Shown here piece after piece: positions 30,317 through 41,378 of a stretch of 64,000 nucleotides of DNA (position 1 is the first letter of the stretch; each line of letters opens with the position of its first letter). The stretch covers positions 124,001 to 188,000 of the forward strand of contig NZ_JAERJD010000001.1 of the NCBI RefSeq assembly GCF_018257795.1, in the 5' to 3' direction. A program made the translations under genes and the position numbers. Source of the stretch: Citrobacter sp. JGM124. Lineage in GTDB: Bacteria; Pseudomonadota; Gammaproteobacteria; Enterobacterales; Enterobacteriaceae. The notes under the pieces were generated by a model. It was given only the letters and a program-made list of their open reading frames with translations, searched no databases and was not told the origin of the DNA.

Positions 30317-30982
30317 ATGTCATCACTCTCAGTAGAAGCCTCCCTGGTCCATGAGGCACTGGTTGCGCGTGGTTTAGAAACCCCGCTGCGTCCACCGTTG
30401 CGTGAGCTGGACGGCGCAACGCGCAAGCAAGAAATTGCCGGTCATATGAAAGAAATAATGGAGTTGCTAAACCTTGACTTGAGCGACGACAGTTTGATGG
30501 AGACACCGCAACGTATTGCGAAGATGTACGTTGATGAAATTTTCTCCGGTCTGGACTATGCCAATTTCCCTAAAATTACCGTCATTGAAAATAAAATGAA
30601 AGTCGATGAGATGGTCACTGTGCGGGATATCACGCTGACCAGTACCTGCGAACACCATTTTGTTACCATCGATGGTAAAGCCACGGTTGCCTATATTCCT
30701 AAAGATACGGTAATCGGGCTGTCGAAAATAAATCGTATAGTACAATTTTTTGCCCAGCGCCCCCAAGTTCAGGAGCGGCTGACACAGCAAATTCTGATTG
30801 CGTTACAAACACTGCTGGGGACGAATAATGTGGCTGTATGCATTGATGCCGTTCACTATTGTGTTAAAGCCCGTGGTGTTCAGGATGCGACCAGTGCCAC
30901 CACCACCACGTCACTAGGCGGGCTGTTTAAATCGAGTCAAAATACGCGTCAGGAATTCTTACGCGCTGTACGCCACAACTAA
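30317..30982 (+). CDS. folE: GTP cyclohydrolase I
   Basis: 221 residues (E. coli 222) from ATG 30317, with AGGAGA 7 bases upstream; the earlier ATG at 30257 has no ribosome site. Zinc ligands C111 and H114 in TCEHHF and the Cys in [32 protein letters not shown] is the family signature. First step of tetrahydrofolate and 7-deazaguanine synthesis from GTP. Followed after 17 bases by yeiB, likely cotranscribed. Confidence 0.96.
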   Translation: MSSLSVEASLVHEALVARGLETPLRPPLRELDGATRKQEIAGHMKEIMELLNLDLSDDSLMETPQRIAKMYVDEIFSGLDYANFPKITVIENKMKVDEMVTVRDITLTSTCEHHFVTIDGKATVAYIPKDTVIGLSKINRIVQFFAQRPQVQERLTQQILIALQTLLGTNNVAVCIDAVHYCVKARGVQDATSATTTTSLGGLFKSSQNTRQEFLRAVRHN

Positions 30983-30999
30983 GATTATGGGCAGGATAC

Positions 31000-32133
31000 A
31001 TGGAACGAAATGTTACGCTGGATTTTATTCGCGGCGTTGCTGTCCTGGGGATCCTGCTACTCAATATCACTGCTTTTGGTTTGCCAAAAGCAGCCTATCT
31101 TAATCCAGCCTGGTATGGTGCCATAACCCAGCGTGATGCCTGGACTTGGGGGCTGCTGGATATCTTTGCCCAGGTTAAATTTCTTACTCTGTTCGCATTA
31201 CTGTTTGGTGCGGGGCTGCAAATGTTGCTTGTCCGGGGCAAGCGCTGGATCCAGACACGCCTTTCCTTGTTAGTACTGCTGGGGCTGATCCATGCATTGC
31301 TTTTTTGGGAAGGTGATATTCTGCTGGCCTATGGCCTGGTGGGGCTGATTATTTGGCCAATTATCCGTGATGCTCCTGGAGAAAAGTCGTTGTTTCACAC
31401 TGGTGCACTGCTTTATCTGATAGGTGTCGCTGTGCTGGTGTTGTTAGGCATATTATCGGGGCCTGAAGGCAATAATTTCTGGACACCTGACTTGGCACAT
31501 CAGCAATATGAACAGTTCTGGCGCCATCAGGGGGGGCTTGAAGCCATCATTAATCGCACCGATTTAATGACATCGTCATTGATGGCCCTGACCATACAAT
31601 ATGGCTGGCAACTGGCCGGAATGATGATGACAGGTGCAGCACTGATGCGTAATGGCTGGCTTAAAGGGGCGTTTAGTACACGGCATTATCGTCGTACTGG
31701 CTGGGGATTAATCGCGCTGGGACTCATGATTAATATCCCGTCAATGATTGCCCAGTGGCAACTGGACTGGGCATATCGTTGGTGTGGCCTGTTGTTACAA
31801 GCACCGCGAGAACTCGGGGCACCTTTTCAGGCGATAGGCTATGCTTCATTAATCCTGGGCTACTGGCAACAAATCTCGCGTTTTCACTGGGTAAAATGGA
31901 TAAGCTGTGTCGGTAGAATGGCTCTGACTAACTATCTATTACAAACGGTTATCTGCACAACTGTGTTTTATCACTTTGGCTTATTCATGAAACTGGACCG
32001 ACTTGATCTGTTAATGATAGTTCCTGTTGTTTGGTGCGTTAACCTTCTGGTATCGGTATTGTGGCTGCATTTTTTCTCTCAGGGGCCGATAGAGTGGGGA
32101 TGGCGTCAGCTGACGCGCCGCATTAGTGGCTAA
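31000..32133 (+). CDS. yeiB: DUF418 membrane protein YeiB
   Basis: 377 residues (E. coli 385), about ten membrane segments. DUF418 features: LDFIRGVAVLGILLLNI at the start, FGAGLQMLL, and a C-terminal GRMALTNYLLQTVICT...FGLF block. Function unknown. GCAGGA before the ATG. Downstream of folE as in E. coli. Confidence 0.92.
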   Translation: MERNVTLDFIRGVAVLGILLLNITAFGLPKAAYLNPAWYGAITQRDAWTWGLLDIFAQVKFLTLFALLFGAGLQMLLVRGKRWIQTRLSLLVLLGLIHALLFWEGDILLAYGLVGLIIWPIIRDAPGEKSLFHTGALLYLIGVAVLVLLGILSGPEGNNFWTPDLAHQQYEQFWRHQGGLEAIINRTDLMTSSLMALTIQYGWQLAGMMMTGAALMRNGWLKGAFSTRHYRRTGWGLIALGLMINIPSMIAQWQLDWAYRWCGLLLQAPRELGAPFQAIGYASLILGYWQQISRFHWVKWISCVGRMALTNYLLQTVICTTVFYHFGLFMKLDRLDLLMIVPVVWCVNLLVSVLWLHFFSQGPIEWGWRQLTRRISG

Positions 32134-32234
32134 CGCTGGTCTCACTCACCATACTGTCGGCTTTCTGCTGTGACGGAACCCCATTATTGTGGTATGGGTG
32201 TATGCACGTTAAAGCTGGCACTCCTGATTTACCT

Positions 32235-33017
<783 letters not shown>

Positions 33018-33133
33018 TCACCTATAGGGACACGGAAATTTAAAGGCTACTTTAGGCGGGAAAGAAGCGCAAGAAGTGTGCGTGCAGTTGCGGACAAATC
33101 CAGCAATGCGGGTGGTATTCACCCGCATTATGC

Positions 33134-34018
33134 TTAATCAAGAAATACTTGGTTGATATTCTTCACACCAATTGCATTCAGTGTTGCAGAGATTGCCGGC
33201 CACTGAACCAGGGACGCTTCCCGACGTTCAGCCAGCACTGCACGTTTTATCTCACGGTATTCATACCCGGACAGAGAAAGAACATTCAGTGCTGCTTGCA
33301 GCGGGGGTAAAGAAGGATTGAAAGCGGCATTTTCGGCATAACTTCCGACAAAGATATTGCCATCTTGAGTTTCTAAGGCAACACCTGCAGGTGCCTGGCT
33401 ATAGGGTGAATGGCTGCGATTAGCCGCAACAATGGCTGCCTGGGTGAGATCATCCCCCACTAAAGCAAAGTGATGATCCTCGTCATCAAGCAGCAATGTT
33501 TTGATATCCAAGTCACGTGGACCAAAAGCATTGGGTAAATAATCCCCCAGTGTTGCGGGTGGAACATTGGGAAGGTGAATGGGTAAATGCGTTCCACTGT
33601 TTAATTCATTCATAAACTGGCGGCAGTGACCACAGGGCGTATAGTTAACCGTAATGGATTCCAGTTTCTTTTCGCCCCGCATCCAGGCATGGGTGATGGC
33701 ACTTTGTTCTGCATGCACGGTTTGCTGCATAGTGGTGCTGGTAAACTCCATATTCCCGCCGAAATAGAGATTACCACTGACACCGCGAGCAATGGCCCCG
33801 ACATTAAAATGTGAAATTTCCGCACGGGCACACGCGGCGGCAAGTGGCAGGAGCGCGAAGGCCAGTTCATTGTCATTCAGGCCAGTGTGCTGCTTAATGT
33901 GGGCAACTTCTGGTGCGGTGAACATCCCAGGGAAGTGCTCATCAGCCAGCAGAGGCTGTAACACGGCCTGCAAGCTGGCAGGTAACTGAGTAAAGGCAGA
34001 ATCAAAACGTGAGTTCAT
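33134..34018 (-). CDS. cdd: Cytidine deaminase
   Basis: 294 residues, same as E. coli; homodimeric form with an inactive C-terminal repeat. Zinc and catalytic site: [11 protein letters not shown] (His, Glu) and PCGHCRQF (two Cys). Salvages cytidine and deoxycytidine. The AT-rich gap towards yohK includes TATGTGATCAAATTC (34077-34091), a CRP half-site of the kind used with CytR at E. coli cdd. Confidence 0.96.
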   Translation of the reverse strand: MNSRFDSAFTQLPASLQAVLQPLLADEHFPGMFTAPEVAHIKQHTGLNDNELAFALLPLAAACARAEISHFNVGAIARGVSGNLYFGGNMEFTSTTMQQTVHAEQSAITHAWMRGEKKLESITVNYTPCGHCRQFMNELNSGTHLPIHLPNVPPATLGDYLPNAFGPRDLDIKTLLLDDEDHHFALVGDDLTQAAIVAANRSHSPYSQAPAGVALETQDGNIFVGSYAENAAFNPSLPPLQAALNVLSLSGYEYREIKRAVLAERREASLVQWPAISATLNAIGVKNINQVFLD

Positions 34019-34148
34019 GTTTTAGCCCCATAGCGTGGTTAACAGGGAGTCAGTTTAAGGATCTCTCAGCTAATAATATGTGATCAAATTCTTATTATTA
34101 ATGTAATTAATGTAATTAAATCGAATAATTCGAGATCAGTAGCAAATT

Positions 34149-34844
34149 TTAACCCCAAAGTGAGAGCAGAATTGGGAAAACAAAAGGAGCGAGCAGGGAA
34201 GTGATCACACCGCAAACCACCAGGGCTAAAGAGCTGAATGCCCCTTCCTGAAAGTCAACTTCGGCACAACGGGCAGTGCCTAATGCGTGTGAGGCGCTGC
34301 CCATGGCCAGACCACGTGCCGCTTTCGCGCTGATATGCAAATTATTGAAGAGCGTGTGTCCAAACACGGCGCCGAGTATCCCTACCAGAATAACGCACAT
34401 TGCGCTGATGGCAGGAACGCCCCCCAGACTGCCACCCACTGCCATGGCAATAGGCGTTGTGACGGATTTAGGCAAGATAGATGCCGCGATTTCTGGCGAA
34501 GCGCCAAGTAATAAAGCAACGGAAGTACCGGTACACATCGCGGTCAGGCTCCCGATAAAACAGATTGTGATAATTGATTTCCAGCGTGCGCGAATTTGAT
34601 GGAGTTGCTCATACAGCGGGAAAGCGAGAGCAACCACTGCGGGTTGTAATAAATCGTTGAGTACTTCACTGCCCTGAAAGTAATCCTCATACGGAATACG
34701 TGTCAGTAGCAGGAAAGGAATAATCACCACCATCGAAACCAGTAATGGGTTAAGCAATGGTGTTTTAAAGCGTACAGACAGTTTGCGAGCGGCAAAAAAT
34801 GCCACCAGTGTGAGTGGCAATGACCACCAGATATTGTGCATCAT
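34149..34844 (-). CDS. yohK: LrgB/CidB-family membrane protein YohK
   Basis: 231 residues, same as E. coli. About seven membrane segments; [19 protein letters not shown] and [14 protein letters not shown] are LrgB signatures. LrgAB/CidAB proteins are holin/antiholin-like or metabolite (pyruvate/glycolate type) exporters; the substrate here is open. Start overlaps the yohJ stop by four bases. Confidence 0.93.
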   Translation of the reverse strand: MMHNIWWSLPLTLVAFFAARKLSVRFKTPLLNPLLVSMVVIIPFLLLTRIPYEDYFQGSEVLNDLLQPAVVALAFPLYEQLHQIRARWKSIITICFIGSLTAMCTGTSVALLLGASPEIAASILPKSVTTPIAMAVGGSLGGVPAISAMCVILVGILGAVFGHTLFNNLHISAKAARGLAMGSASHALGTARCAEVDFQEGAFSSLALVVCGVITSLLAPFVFPILLSLWG

Positions 34845-35242
34845 TTTTTAACGTCCTCTTCCTCACCAGCGACTATTTTTTTGCCGTGAATCCACTGGGA
34901 ACTCCAGCCAACCACTAACATCACTGCGAGTGTACTGACCAGGCAAGAGATAACAATCGGGCCGAATTGTGCTTTTAACACATCGAAGTACTGCATAACA
35001 CCGACACCAATAGGCACAAAGAGCAATGCCATGTAGCGCATGAGCAAATGACTACTTGGTTTAACCCATTGTGGGGGAAGAATTTGCAGTGCGAGCAGGG
35101 TGAACATGATCAGCATACCGATGATGCTGCCAGGAATAGCAATCGGTAATAATGTGGCCACAAAAATACCTGTATAAAGGCAGGCATAAATTAAGACAAA
35201 AGATCGCAGATACTGCCAGAAAATTTTCAATATGCTGTGCAT
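34841..35242 (-). CDS. yohJ: LrgA/CidA-family membrane protein YohJ
   Basis: 133 residues from the ATG at 35242 (E. coli 132), with AAGGAC about 10 bases upstream; longer frames are not conserved. Four membrane segments; [18 protein letters not shown] and [13 protein letters not shown] are LrgA signatures. Partner of YohK, coupled by ATGA overlap. Confidence 0.92.
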   Translation of the reverse strand: MHSILKIFWQYLRSFVLIYACLYTGIFVATLLPIAIPGSIIGMLIMFTLLALQILPPQWVKPSSHLLMRYMALLFVPIGVGVMQYFDVLKAQFGPIVISCLVSTLAVMLVVGWSSQWIHGKKIVAGEEEDVKK

Positions 35243-35598
35243 GAGAGGTTGTCCTTGGGAAAACCCATTCATCATACAATTAAAATAACCTGTTTTCTAT
35301 CTGAGACAGATGAATTATGCATCTTGCTAAATATTCAGTATTCCAGTCTCTAATAATGAAGAAAACACGGGGATTATACTGGCTACAGCAGCGTCATCTG
35401 GCCCTATTCATACCGCAGAATACTCCCGGGCAGATGTTAATAAGCGGCAGCAGGCTGAAGGAATAATGATAAGTCCTGACGGGTATACCTGACAGGATAA
35501 GTATTGAGTATAAATGTTATACGTATGATGCGGAGAAAAGCGTGAGATATTTGATGTCGGGCTTATGCGTGGACACAAGCCCGATGATGGCGCCGTGA
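35243..35598. other. Intergenic region, yohJ promoter side and ldtB 3' side
   Basis: 356 bases without a supported gene. A hairpin, CGGGCTT (35558-35564) with AAGCCCG (35577-35583), lies just after the ldtB stop on the minus strand, without a U run. The boundary between the E. coli yoh and ybi segments falls here. Confidence 0.4.
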
Positions 35599-36519
35599 TT
35601 AGTTCAGGCGAACAGGCATACCGGAACGATTCAGAACTGCCTGATCAACCACATGGGAGTCGATATCAGGCTGGGCAGTCACTTTCAGAATGCTGCTATT
35701 CAAATTAATCGGTACCACTTCTTTGGAGTTAAACTGCTCCGCGGTGGTGGACAGTGGATTATGAACTTCGATAAAGCGGCTGCCGTCTGGCTCGGTAGTG
35801 GCTTTCACTGGCTCATCAATAAACTGAACGCGTGTCCCAACCGGCACATTCTCGAACAGGAATTTTATATCGTCATTGCGTAAGCGAACACAGCCATGAC
35901 TCACCCGCAGCCCTACGCCAAAGTTGGCATTGGTTCCATGAATAGCATAAAGGCGACCAATATACAGAGCATAAAGCCCCATAGGGTTATCCGGGCCGGC
36001 AGGGACGACGGCCGGGAGTGGGTTACCCGCTGCGGCGTATTCAGCATGCATTTTCGCTGTAGGGGTCCATGTTGGCCCGGCTTTCTTACGCTCAACTTTA
36101 GTGGTCCAGTTAATGGGGGTGTCTGTCCCTAACTGGCCAATGCCTATCGGTAGCACAATTACGGTATTTGTACCTTTGGGATAGTAGTAGAGACGCATTT
36201 CGGCACTGTTGATGATAATACCTTCATGAACGGTGTCGGGCAGAATCAGCTGTTGCGGGATGTTGAGGACGGTCCCCGGTTTTGGCAGGTAAGTATCAAC
36301 CCCTGGATTGGCTTCCAGCATGTTCGCCAGTCCCATCTGGTATTCGGCTGCATAATGCTCCAGGGAAGCGGTACTGCCTTCAGGAATGGCGACCACCTGG
36401 TTTTGACCTATCAGACGACTACCGTCAGTAGGAAGGGGGTAAGTCACTGCTACCGCAGATTTACAGAAGAACGCGGCGACGACTAACGGCATTAAAAACG
36501 AACGAAGTTTAATATTCAT
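35599..36519 (-). CDS. ldtB: L,D-transpeptidase LdtB (YbiS)
   Basis: 306 residues, same as E. coli LdtB. Sec signal peptide (cleavage likely after SAVA, residue 24), a LysM-like module near 45-95 ([26 protein letters not shown]), then the YkuD domain with SHGCVRLRN carrying the catalytic Cys. Attaches Braun lipoprotein to peptidoglycan mDAP. Near-identical to E. coli. Divergent from ybiT. Confidence 0.95.
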   Translation of the reverse strand: MNIKLRSFLMPLVVAAFFCKSAVAVTYPLPTDGSRLIGQNQVVAIPEGSTASLEHYAAEYQMGLANMLEANPGVDTYLPKPGTVLNIPQQLILPDTVHEGIIINSAEMRLYYYPKGTNTVIVLPIGIGQLGTDTPINWTTKVERKKAGPTWTPTAKMHAEYAAAGNPLPAVVPAGPDNPMGLYALYIGRLYAIHGTNANFGVGLRVSHGCVRLRNDDIKFLFENVPVGTRVQFIDEPVKATTEPDGSRFIEVHNPLSTTAEQFNSKEVVPINLNSSILKVTAQPDIDSHVVDQAVLNRSGMPVRLN

Positions 36520-36756
36520 GATGTCTGAGTTATCTGTACCGTGCTGGTCAGTGGAGTAAGCATTTGGTGAACTTGGTCACGCATTATAAGGGTATTGGTC
36601 GTATTCAGGGAATCAGATATCGACTAAAGAGCATTTTTTTTCCGGGTTCATCCGGCAGGGTGAAGATACGGGCGGATTCATCCCTCAGCTTATGGCATAA
36701 TAGACCAGAATCGATATTTCAGAACTCAGACAACTTTAATTCTTCAGGACATCTCT

Positions 36757-38352
36757 GTGCTTGTATCCAGCAACGTCACTATGCAGTTTGGCAGCAAACC
36801 ACTGTTTGAAAACATTTCCGTTAAATTTGGCGGCGGCAATCGCTACGGCTTGATTGGTGCCAATGGCAGCGGTAAGTCGACCTTTATGAAAATTCTGGGT
36901 GGAGATTTAGATCCAACCCTGGGTAACGTCTCTCTTGACCCAAATGAGCGCATTGGTAAGTTGCGCCAGGATCAGTTCGCATTTGAGCAATTCACCGTCA
37001 TTGATACGGTAATTATGGGCCATGCTGAACTGTGGGAAGTTAAGGAAGAGCGCGATCGTATTTATGCGTTACCTGAAATGAGCGAAGAGGATGGCTACAA
37101 AGTCGCTGATCTCGAAGTCAAATATGGTGAGATGGACGGCTACAGTGCGGAGTCACGTGCTGGTGAATTACTGTTAGGTGTTGGTATTCCTGTAGAACAA
37201 CACTATGGCCCGATGAGCGAAGTTGCCCCTGGCTGGAAATTACGTGTCTTGCTGGCACAGGCGCTGTTCTCAAACCCTGACATTCTGCTGCTTGATGAGC
37301 CAACCAACAACCTGGATATTGACACTATTCGCTGGCTGGAACAGGTACTGAACGAGCGTAACAGTACCATGATTATTATTTCGCACGACCGCCACTTCCT
37401 GAATATGGTCTGTACGCACATGGCGGATCTGGACTATGGGGAACTGCGTGTTTATCCTGGTAACTACGACGAGTATATGACCGCGGCCACGCAGGCCCGT
37501 GAACGTTTGTTGTCAGATAATGCCAAGAAAAAAGCGCAAATTGCTGATCTGCAATCTTTTGTGAGTCGCTTTAGTGCGAATGCGTCAAAGTCCCGGCAGG
37601 CCACCTCTCGTGCCCGTCAAATCGACAAGATCAAACTGGAAGAAGTCAAAGCCTCCAGTCGGCAGAATCCATTCATTCGCTTTGAGCAAGAGAAAAAACT
37701 GTTCCGTAACGCGCTGGAAATCGATTCTGTGTCAAAAGGATTCGAGAATGGTCCGTTATTTAAAAATGTTAAATTGTTGCTGGAAGTGGGTGAAAAACTG
37801 GCTGTTCTGGGGACTAACGGCATCGGTAAATCGACTTTCCTGAAAACATTGATTGGTGAGCTGACCCCAGACAATGGAACCGTCAAATGGTCTGAAAACG
37901 CCAAAATTGGTTACTATGCCCAGGATCACGAATACGAATTTGAAGAAAATCTCAGCGTATTCGACTGGATGAGCCAATGGAAACAAGAAAACGAAGACGA
38001 ACAAGCAGTACGCAGTATTTTGGGGCGTTTGCTGTTTAGCCAGGATGATATTAAAAAACCCGTTAAGGTGCTTTCTGGTGGTGAAAAAGGACGGATGTTG
38101 TTCGGCAAGTTGATGATGCAGCGCACTAACATCCTGATTATGGATGAGCCGACTAACCACCTGGATATGGAATCCATTGAGTCACTCAATATGGCACTGG
38201 AAATGTATGAGGGAACGCTGATCTTTGTTTCCCATGACCGTGAATTTGTGAGTTCACTGGCGACCCGTGTTCTTGAGATGACACCTGAGCGTGTTATTGA
38301 CTTTACTGGGGGGTATGAAGACTACCTGCGCAGTAAAGGTATCGACGGCTAA
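36757..38352 (+). CDS. ybiT: ABC-F family ATPase YbiT
   Basis: 531 residues (E. coli 530), GTG start ([12 protein letters not shown]). Two ABC domains: Walker A GANGSGKS near 35 and GTNGIGKS near 355, Walker [12 protein letters not shown] and [11 protein letters not shown], second signature LSGGEKGR; the linker between them is charged. No membrane segments. ABC-F proteins act on the ribosomal E site; YbiT's own role is not well defined. Almost residue-for-residue with E. coli. Confidence 0.95.
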   Translation: MLVSSNVTMQFGSKPLFENISVKFGGGNRYGLIGANGSGKSTFMKILGGDLDPTLGNVSLDPNERIGKLRQDQFAFEQFTVIDTVIMGHAELWEVKEERDRIYALPEMSEEDGYKVADLEVKYGEMDGYSAESRAGELLLGVGIPVEQHYGPMSEVAPGWKLRVLLAQALFSNPDILLLDEPTNNLDIDTIRWLEQVLNERNSTMIIISHDRHFLNMVCTHMADLDYGELRVYPGNYDEYMTAATQARERLLSDNAKKKAQIADLQSFVSRFSANASKSRQATSRARQIDKIKLEEVKASSRQNPFIRFEQEKKLFRNALEIDSVSKGFENGPLFKNVKLLLEVGEKLAVLGTNGIGKSTFLKTLIGELTPDNGTVKWSENAKIGYYAQDHEYEFEENLSVFDWMSQWKQENEDEQAVRSILGRLLFSQDDIKKPVKVLSGGEKGRMLFGKLMMQRTNILIMDEPTNHLDMESIESLNMALEMYEGTLIFVSHDREFVSSLATRVLEMTPERVIDFTGGYEDYLRSKGIDG

Positions 38353-38879
38353 TCAATTAGTTCACTGAGGGGCGTGTTGATGGCTTTATTCCAGCAACAT
38401 GCCCTTATTTCATCCCCACCAGCGCCTTCAGATGTATTTTATTTCCCCCGCCCCTGATAGCTTCACCATACTACTGTAAGAACGGTCCAACACCCCATTT
38501 CCCCGCTTTCAGGCCAGGGAAGCCATTCATAATTTCAATCAATGTTTTTTCAGCAAGCTAACAATATAGTTAACCGAGCACAAATTTAGCCACCGGTAAG
38601 TATTTCCTGGCGCTTAAGGCACATTACAGAAGGCAAGCGGAGAAAATGTTGCTAATGTTAAAGACGATATTGTTGACAGACTGGGGCAGATTATCGGTTA
38701 TTCATCTGAGCCACTTTGTTACAGTTTACTCTTCATCAAGGTAAGCTGGAGCCAAACGACTCTCTGTTAGTGGCCTATACTTTTTCTGAATCTTCCTGTG
38801 GGCAGAGCTGGCCTGCATTGCCTGACAACATTGATAAACAACCTATTTATAATGGCATTCGACAGTGGAGAAATAACGT
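38353..38879. other. Gap between ybiT and the gnd-zwf-glucoamylase operon
   Basis: 527 bases without a supported gene. TATAAT at 38848-38853 is a possible -10 box for the operon, 27 bases before the start codon, but there is no -35 at good spacing, suggesting an activator. Confidence 0.35.
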
Positions 38880-39938
38880 ATGCGTCACTCAGTTTCAACA
38901 TGTCAACAGCTTGGTTTTATTGGTCTTGGTCGTATGGGGTCGGCGATGGTGACCCGTATAACACAGGCGGGTATTCAATGTGTGGTATTTGATACTAATC
39001 CCGAGAGTAAAAAGTGGGTTCCTGCGACAACGGTTTTTAATGCCTCCATAGAAGAGATGGTAAAAAACCTGCCTGCACCTCGCCATATCTGGCTAATGCT
39101 ACCGGCTGCAGTTGTTGACTCGGTCATTGAAACCTTAATTCCGCTACTCGATAAAGGGGACACCCTGATTGATGGGGGAAACTCACATTTTACTGAAGAT
39201 ATCCGTCGGGCTAAGTGGCTTGCTGAGAAGGGTATTCATTACATGGATGTCGGTGTCAGCGGCGGTGTCTGGGGTAAAGAACGTGGTTATTGTCACATGA
39301 TCGGTGGGCCAAAAGCGCATTATGAATTTCTCGAACCTGTCTTTCAGGCATTAGCCCCCGGTGTTGATACAGCGCCACGTACACAAGGGCGTAGTGGCCC
39401 CCCTTCACCCGCTGAACAGGGCTATCTTTATTGTGGTGAAACCGGTGCGGGTCATTTTGTGAAAATGATTCATAACGGTATTGAATACGGTCTGATGGCG
39501 GCTTATGCCGAAGGATTAAGTATCCTTAAACATGCCGATCAGGGGCATCAGGCTGTTGATGCCGATGCCGAAACCGCACCACTTGAGCATCCTGAATACT
39601 ACAAATATAACTTGCCCGTTGCTGAAATAACCGAATTGTGGCGCAGGGGGAGCGTGGTGGGCTCATGGTTGCTGGATCTGATAGCCCAGGAAATGAATCA
39701 CTCACCGGATCTTGAAAAGTATGAAGGCAGGGTATCCGATTCCGGGGAAGGGCGCTGGACTTCCTCTGCCGCTATTGACTTAGGAGTGCCTGCGCCGGTT
39801 CTCACGACGGCACTTTACTCGCGTTTTGCTTCACGAGGTAACGATTTATTTGCGGATAAAGTGCAGTCTGCTATGCGCCATGCTTTTGGCGGTCATCAGG
39901 AAAAAGCCGCAGACTCAGATGGAACAAAAGGAGCGTAA
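38880..39938 (+). CDS. Short-type 6-phosphogluconate dehydrogenase (decarboxylating), probably NAD-dependent
   Basis: 352 residues, the short (about 300-350) form, not the 468-residue Gnd of the main pentose pathway. Rossmann motif GLGRMG near 15; the beta-2 end is VFDTNPE, whose Asp favours NAD over NADP. Catalytic features: DGGNSHF, VGVSGGVWGKERGYCHMIGG, and GAGHFVKMIHNGIEYG with the catalytic Lys. Oxidises 6-phosphogluconate to ribulose-5-phosphate and CO2. GGAG lies 10 bases before the ATG. Three bases ahead of zwf. The coenzyme is inferred from one residue. Confidence 0.87.
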   Translation: MRHSVSTCQQLGFIGLGRMGSAMVTRITQAGIQCVVFDTNPESKKWVPATTVFNASIEEMVKNLPAPRHIWLMLPAAVVDSVIETLIPLLDKGDTLIDGGNSHFTEDIRRAKWLAEKGIHYMDVGVSGGVWGKERGYCHMIGGPKAHYEFLEPVFQALAPGVDTAPRTQGRSGPPSPAEQGYLYCGETGAGHFVKMIHNGIEYGLMAAYAEGLSILKHADQGHQAVDADAETAPLEHPEYYKYNLPVAEITELWRRGSVVGSWLLDLIAQEMNHSPDLEKYEGRVSDSGEGRWTSSAAIDLGVPAPVLTTALYSRFASRGNDLFADKVQSAMRHAFGGHQEKAADSDGTKGA

Positions 39939-39941
39939 TAT

Positions 39942-41369
39942 ATGAGCAACACCTCATTAGTCATTCTCGGTGCCAGTGGTGATTTAACCAAACGGTTATT
40001 AATGCCATCCTTGTTTGAGCTCCATAAGAGGGGGTTAATTCCTTCACTGGAAATAATAGGTTACTCCATTGATAAATGGAGCCGGGATGATTTTTTAACG
40101 CATCTCCACAATGCGTTATCTGAGTTTGTGAAAGATTTTGATGAGGCAGACTGGCAAGGATTCAGCCAGCATATTGATTTTGTGAGTGGTTCATTAGTCG
40201 CTAATGATTTAAAACAGCTGGAAAGTAAAGTGAGCGGATCGGCGTTATTTTACCTTGCGCTGCCGCCCACGTTATTTGGCGAAGCCGCATTAGCGATCGG
40301 TGAAGCCGGGCTTGCTGAAGAAAATGATGAAAATTGGCGACGGATCCTGATAGAAAAACCATTCGGTACCAATCTGGCCACCGCCCAGGCATTGCGGAAC
40401 CAGGTTCATACTCACTGGGATGAGTCACAGGTTTATCGTATTGACCACTTCTTAGGTAAGGAAGCCACGCAAAACCTGATGATTTTCCGATTTGCTAACC
40501 GGGTACTGGCCCCCGTCTGGAAAGCAGAACATATTGAGCAGGTTCAGATTACCTATGCTGAAACGCTGGGTGTTGAGAACCGGGCGGTTTATTACGATCA
40601 TTCTGGTGCAATGCGCGATATGCTGCAAAACCACCTGATGCAGTTGCTAACGCTGACGGCTATTGAACCCCTGGGGCGCTGGGATGGTGAAATCCTGCGT
40701 GACCATAAAGTAGAAGTACTGAAGTCGATTCGCCCCACTGAAGAGATGAATCCATCAGACTGGGCTGTACGGGGGCAGTATTGTGCGGGGGTAGTTAATG
40801 GTAAACCGGTAGTCGACTACTGTAACGAACCCGGCATCCCTGTTGAAACGAATACCGAAACCTTTGCCGCACTCCGCCTGGAGATCGATAACTGGCGCTG
40901 GAAAGGTGTGCCATTCTACCTGCGCAGTGGTAAGAGACTGACAAATAATTATGCTGAAATTGCCATCGAGTTCAAAGCACCAGCCGGGGCTTTGCCTGGG
41001 GATTTAACCGTTGATAATAACTGGTTAGTATTCCGTATGGGGGCGGATATGGGCATGGAAATGCACATGACAGCTAAACTACCGGGTATGCATGCGAAAG
41101 CACACAACATCTCACTCAGTGCCCCTTATACCCAACCGGGGCAATATGAAGTTTCCGCTTATGAGCAGTTACTGATTGATGCGCTTAATGGCGAACGGGC
41201 ACATTTTTTGCGTTTCGATGAAGTGGAATGGGCATGGAAGGCTATTGAACCCGCCCTGAAAGCCTGGGAGACGGGTATGCCCGATCTCTATAAAGCGGGT
41301 ACCGAGGGGCCTGATACGCAGCATCGTATTTTGCGACCTGGCCATAAATGGCGTTCACTGGTGCAATAG
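39942..41369 (+). CDS. zwf: Glucose-6-phosphate dehydrogenase
   Basis: 475 residues, usual length about 490. Nucleotide motif ILGASGDLTKRLL at the start; substrate and catalytic signature RIDHFLGKEATQNL near 170. Produces 6-phosphogluconolactone from glucose-6-phosphate. It is clearly diverged from E. coli Zwf and lies in a cassette with a dehydrogenase and a glucoamylase, so it is probably a second copy beside a standard zwf elsewhere (not seen). GGAGCG precedes the ATG. No lactonase gene in the cluster. Confidence 0.88.
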   Translation: MSNTSLVILGASGDLTKRLLMPSLFELHKRGLIPSLEIIGYSIDKWSRDDFLTHLHNALSEFVKDFDEADWQGFSQHIDFVSGSLVANDLKQLESKVSGSALFYLALPPTLFGEAALAIGEAGLAEENDENWRRILIEKPFGTNLATAQALRNQVHTHWDESQVYRIDHFLGKEATQNLMIFRFANRVLAPVWKAEHIEQVQITYAETLGVENRAVYYDHSGAMRDMLQNHLMQLLTLTAIEPLGRWDGEILRDHKVEVLKSIRPTEEMNPSDWAVRGQYCAGVVNGKPVVDYCNEPGIPVETNTETFAALRLEIDNWRWKGVPFYLRSGKRLTNNYAEIAIEFKAPAGALPGDLTVDNNWLVFRMGADMGMEMHMTAKLPGMHAKAHNISLSAPYTQPGQYEVSAYEQLLIDALNGERAHFLRFDEVEWAWKAIEPALKAWETGMPDLYKAGTEGPDTQHRILRPGHKWRSLVQ

Positions 41370-41378
41370 GAGCGCGGG

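Noticed and set aside
34077..34091. CRP site upstream of cdd as a firm feature
   Set aside because: Only one half-site (TGTGA) fits; the other half is degenerate, so it is mentioned under cdd only.
37756..38160. 134-codon ORF on the minus strand inside ybiT
   Set aside because: Shadow of the second ABC domain of YbiT; no family features.
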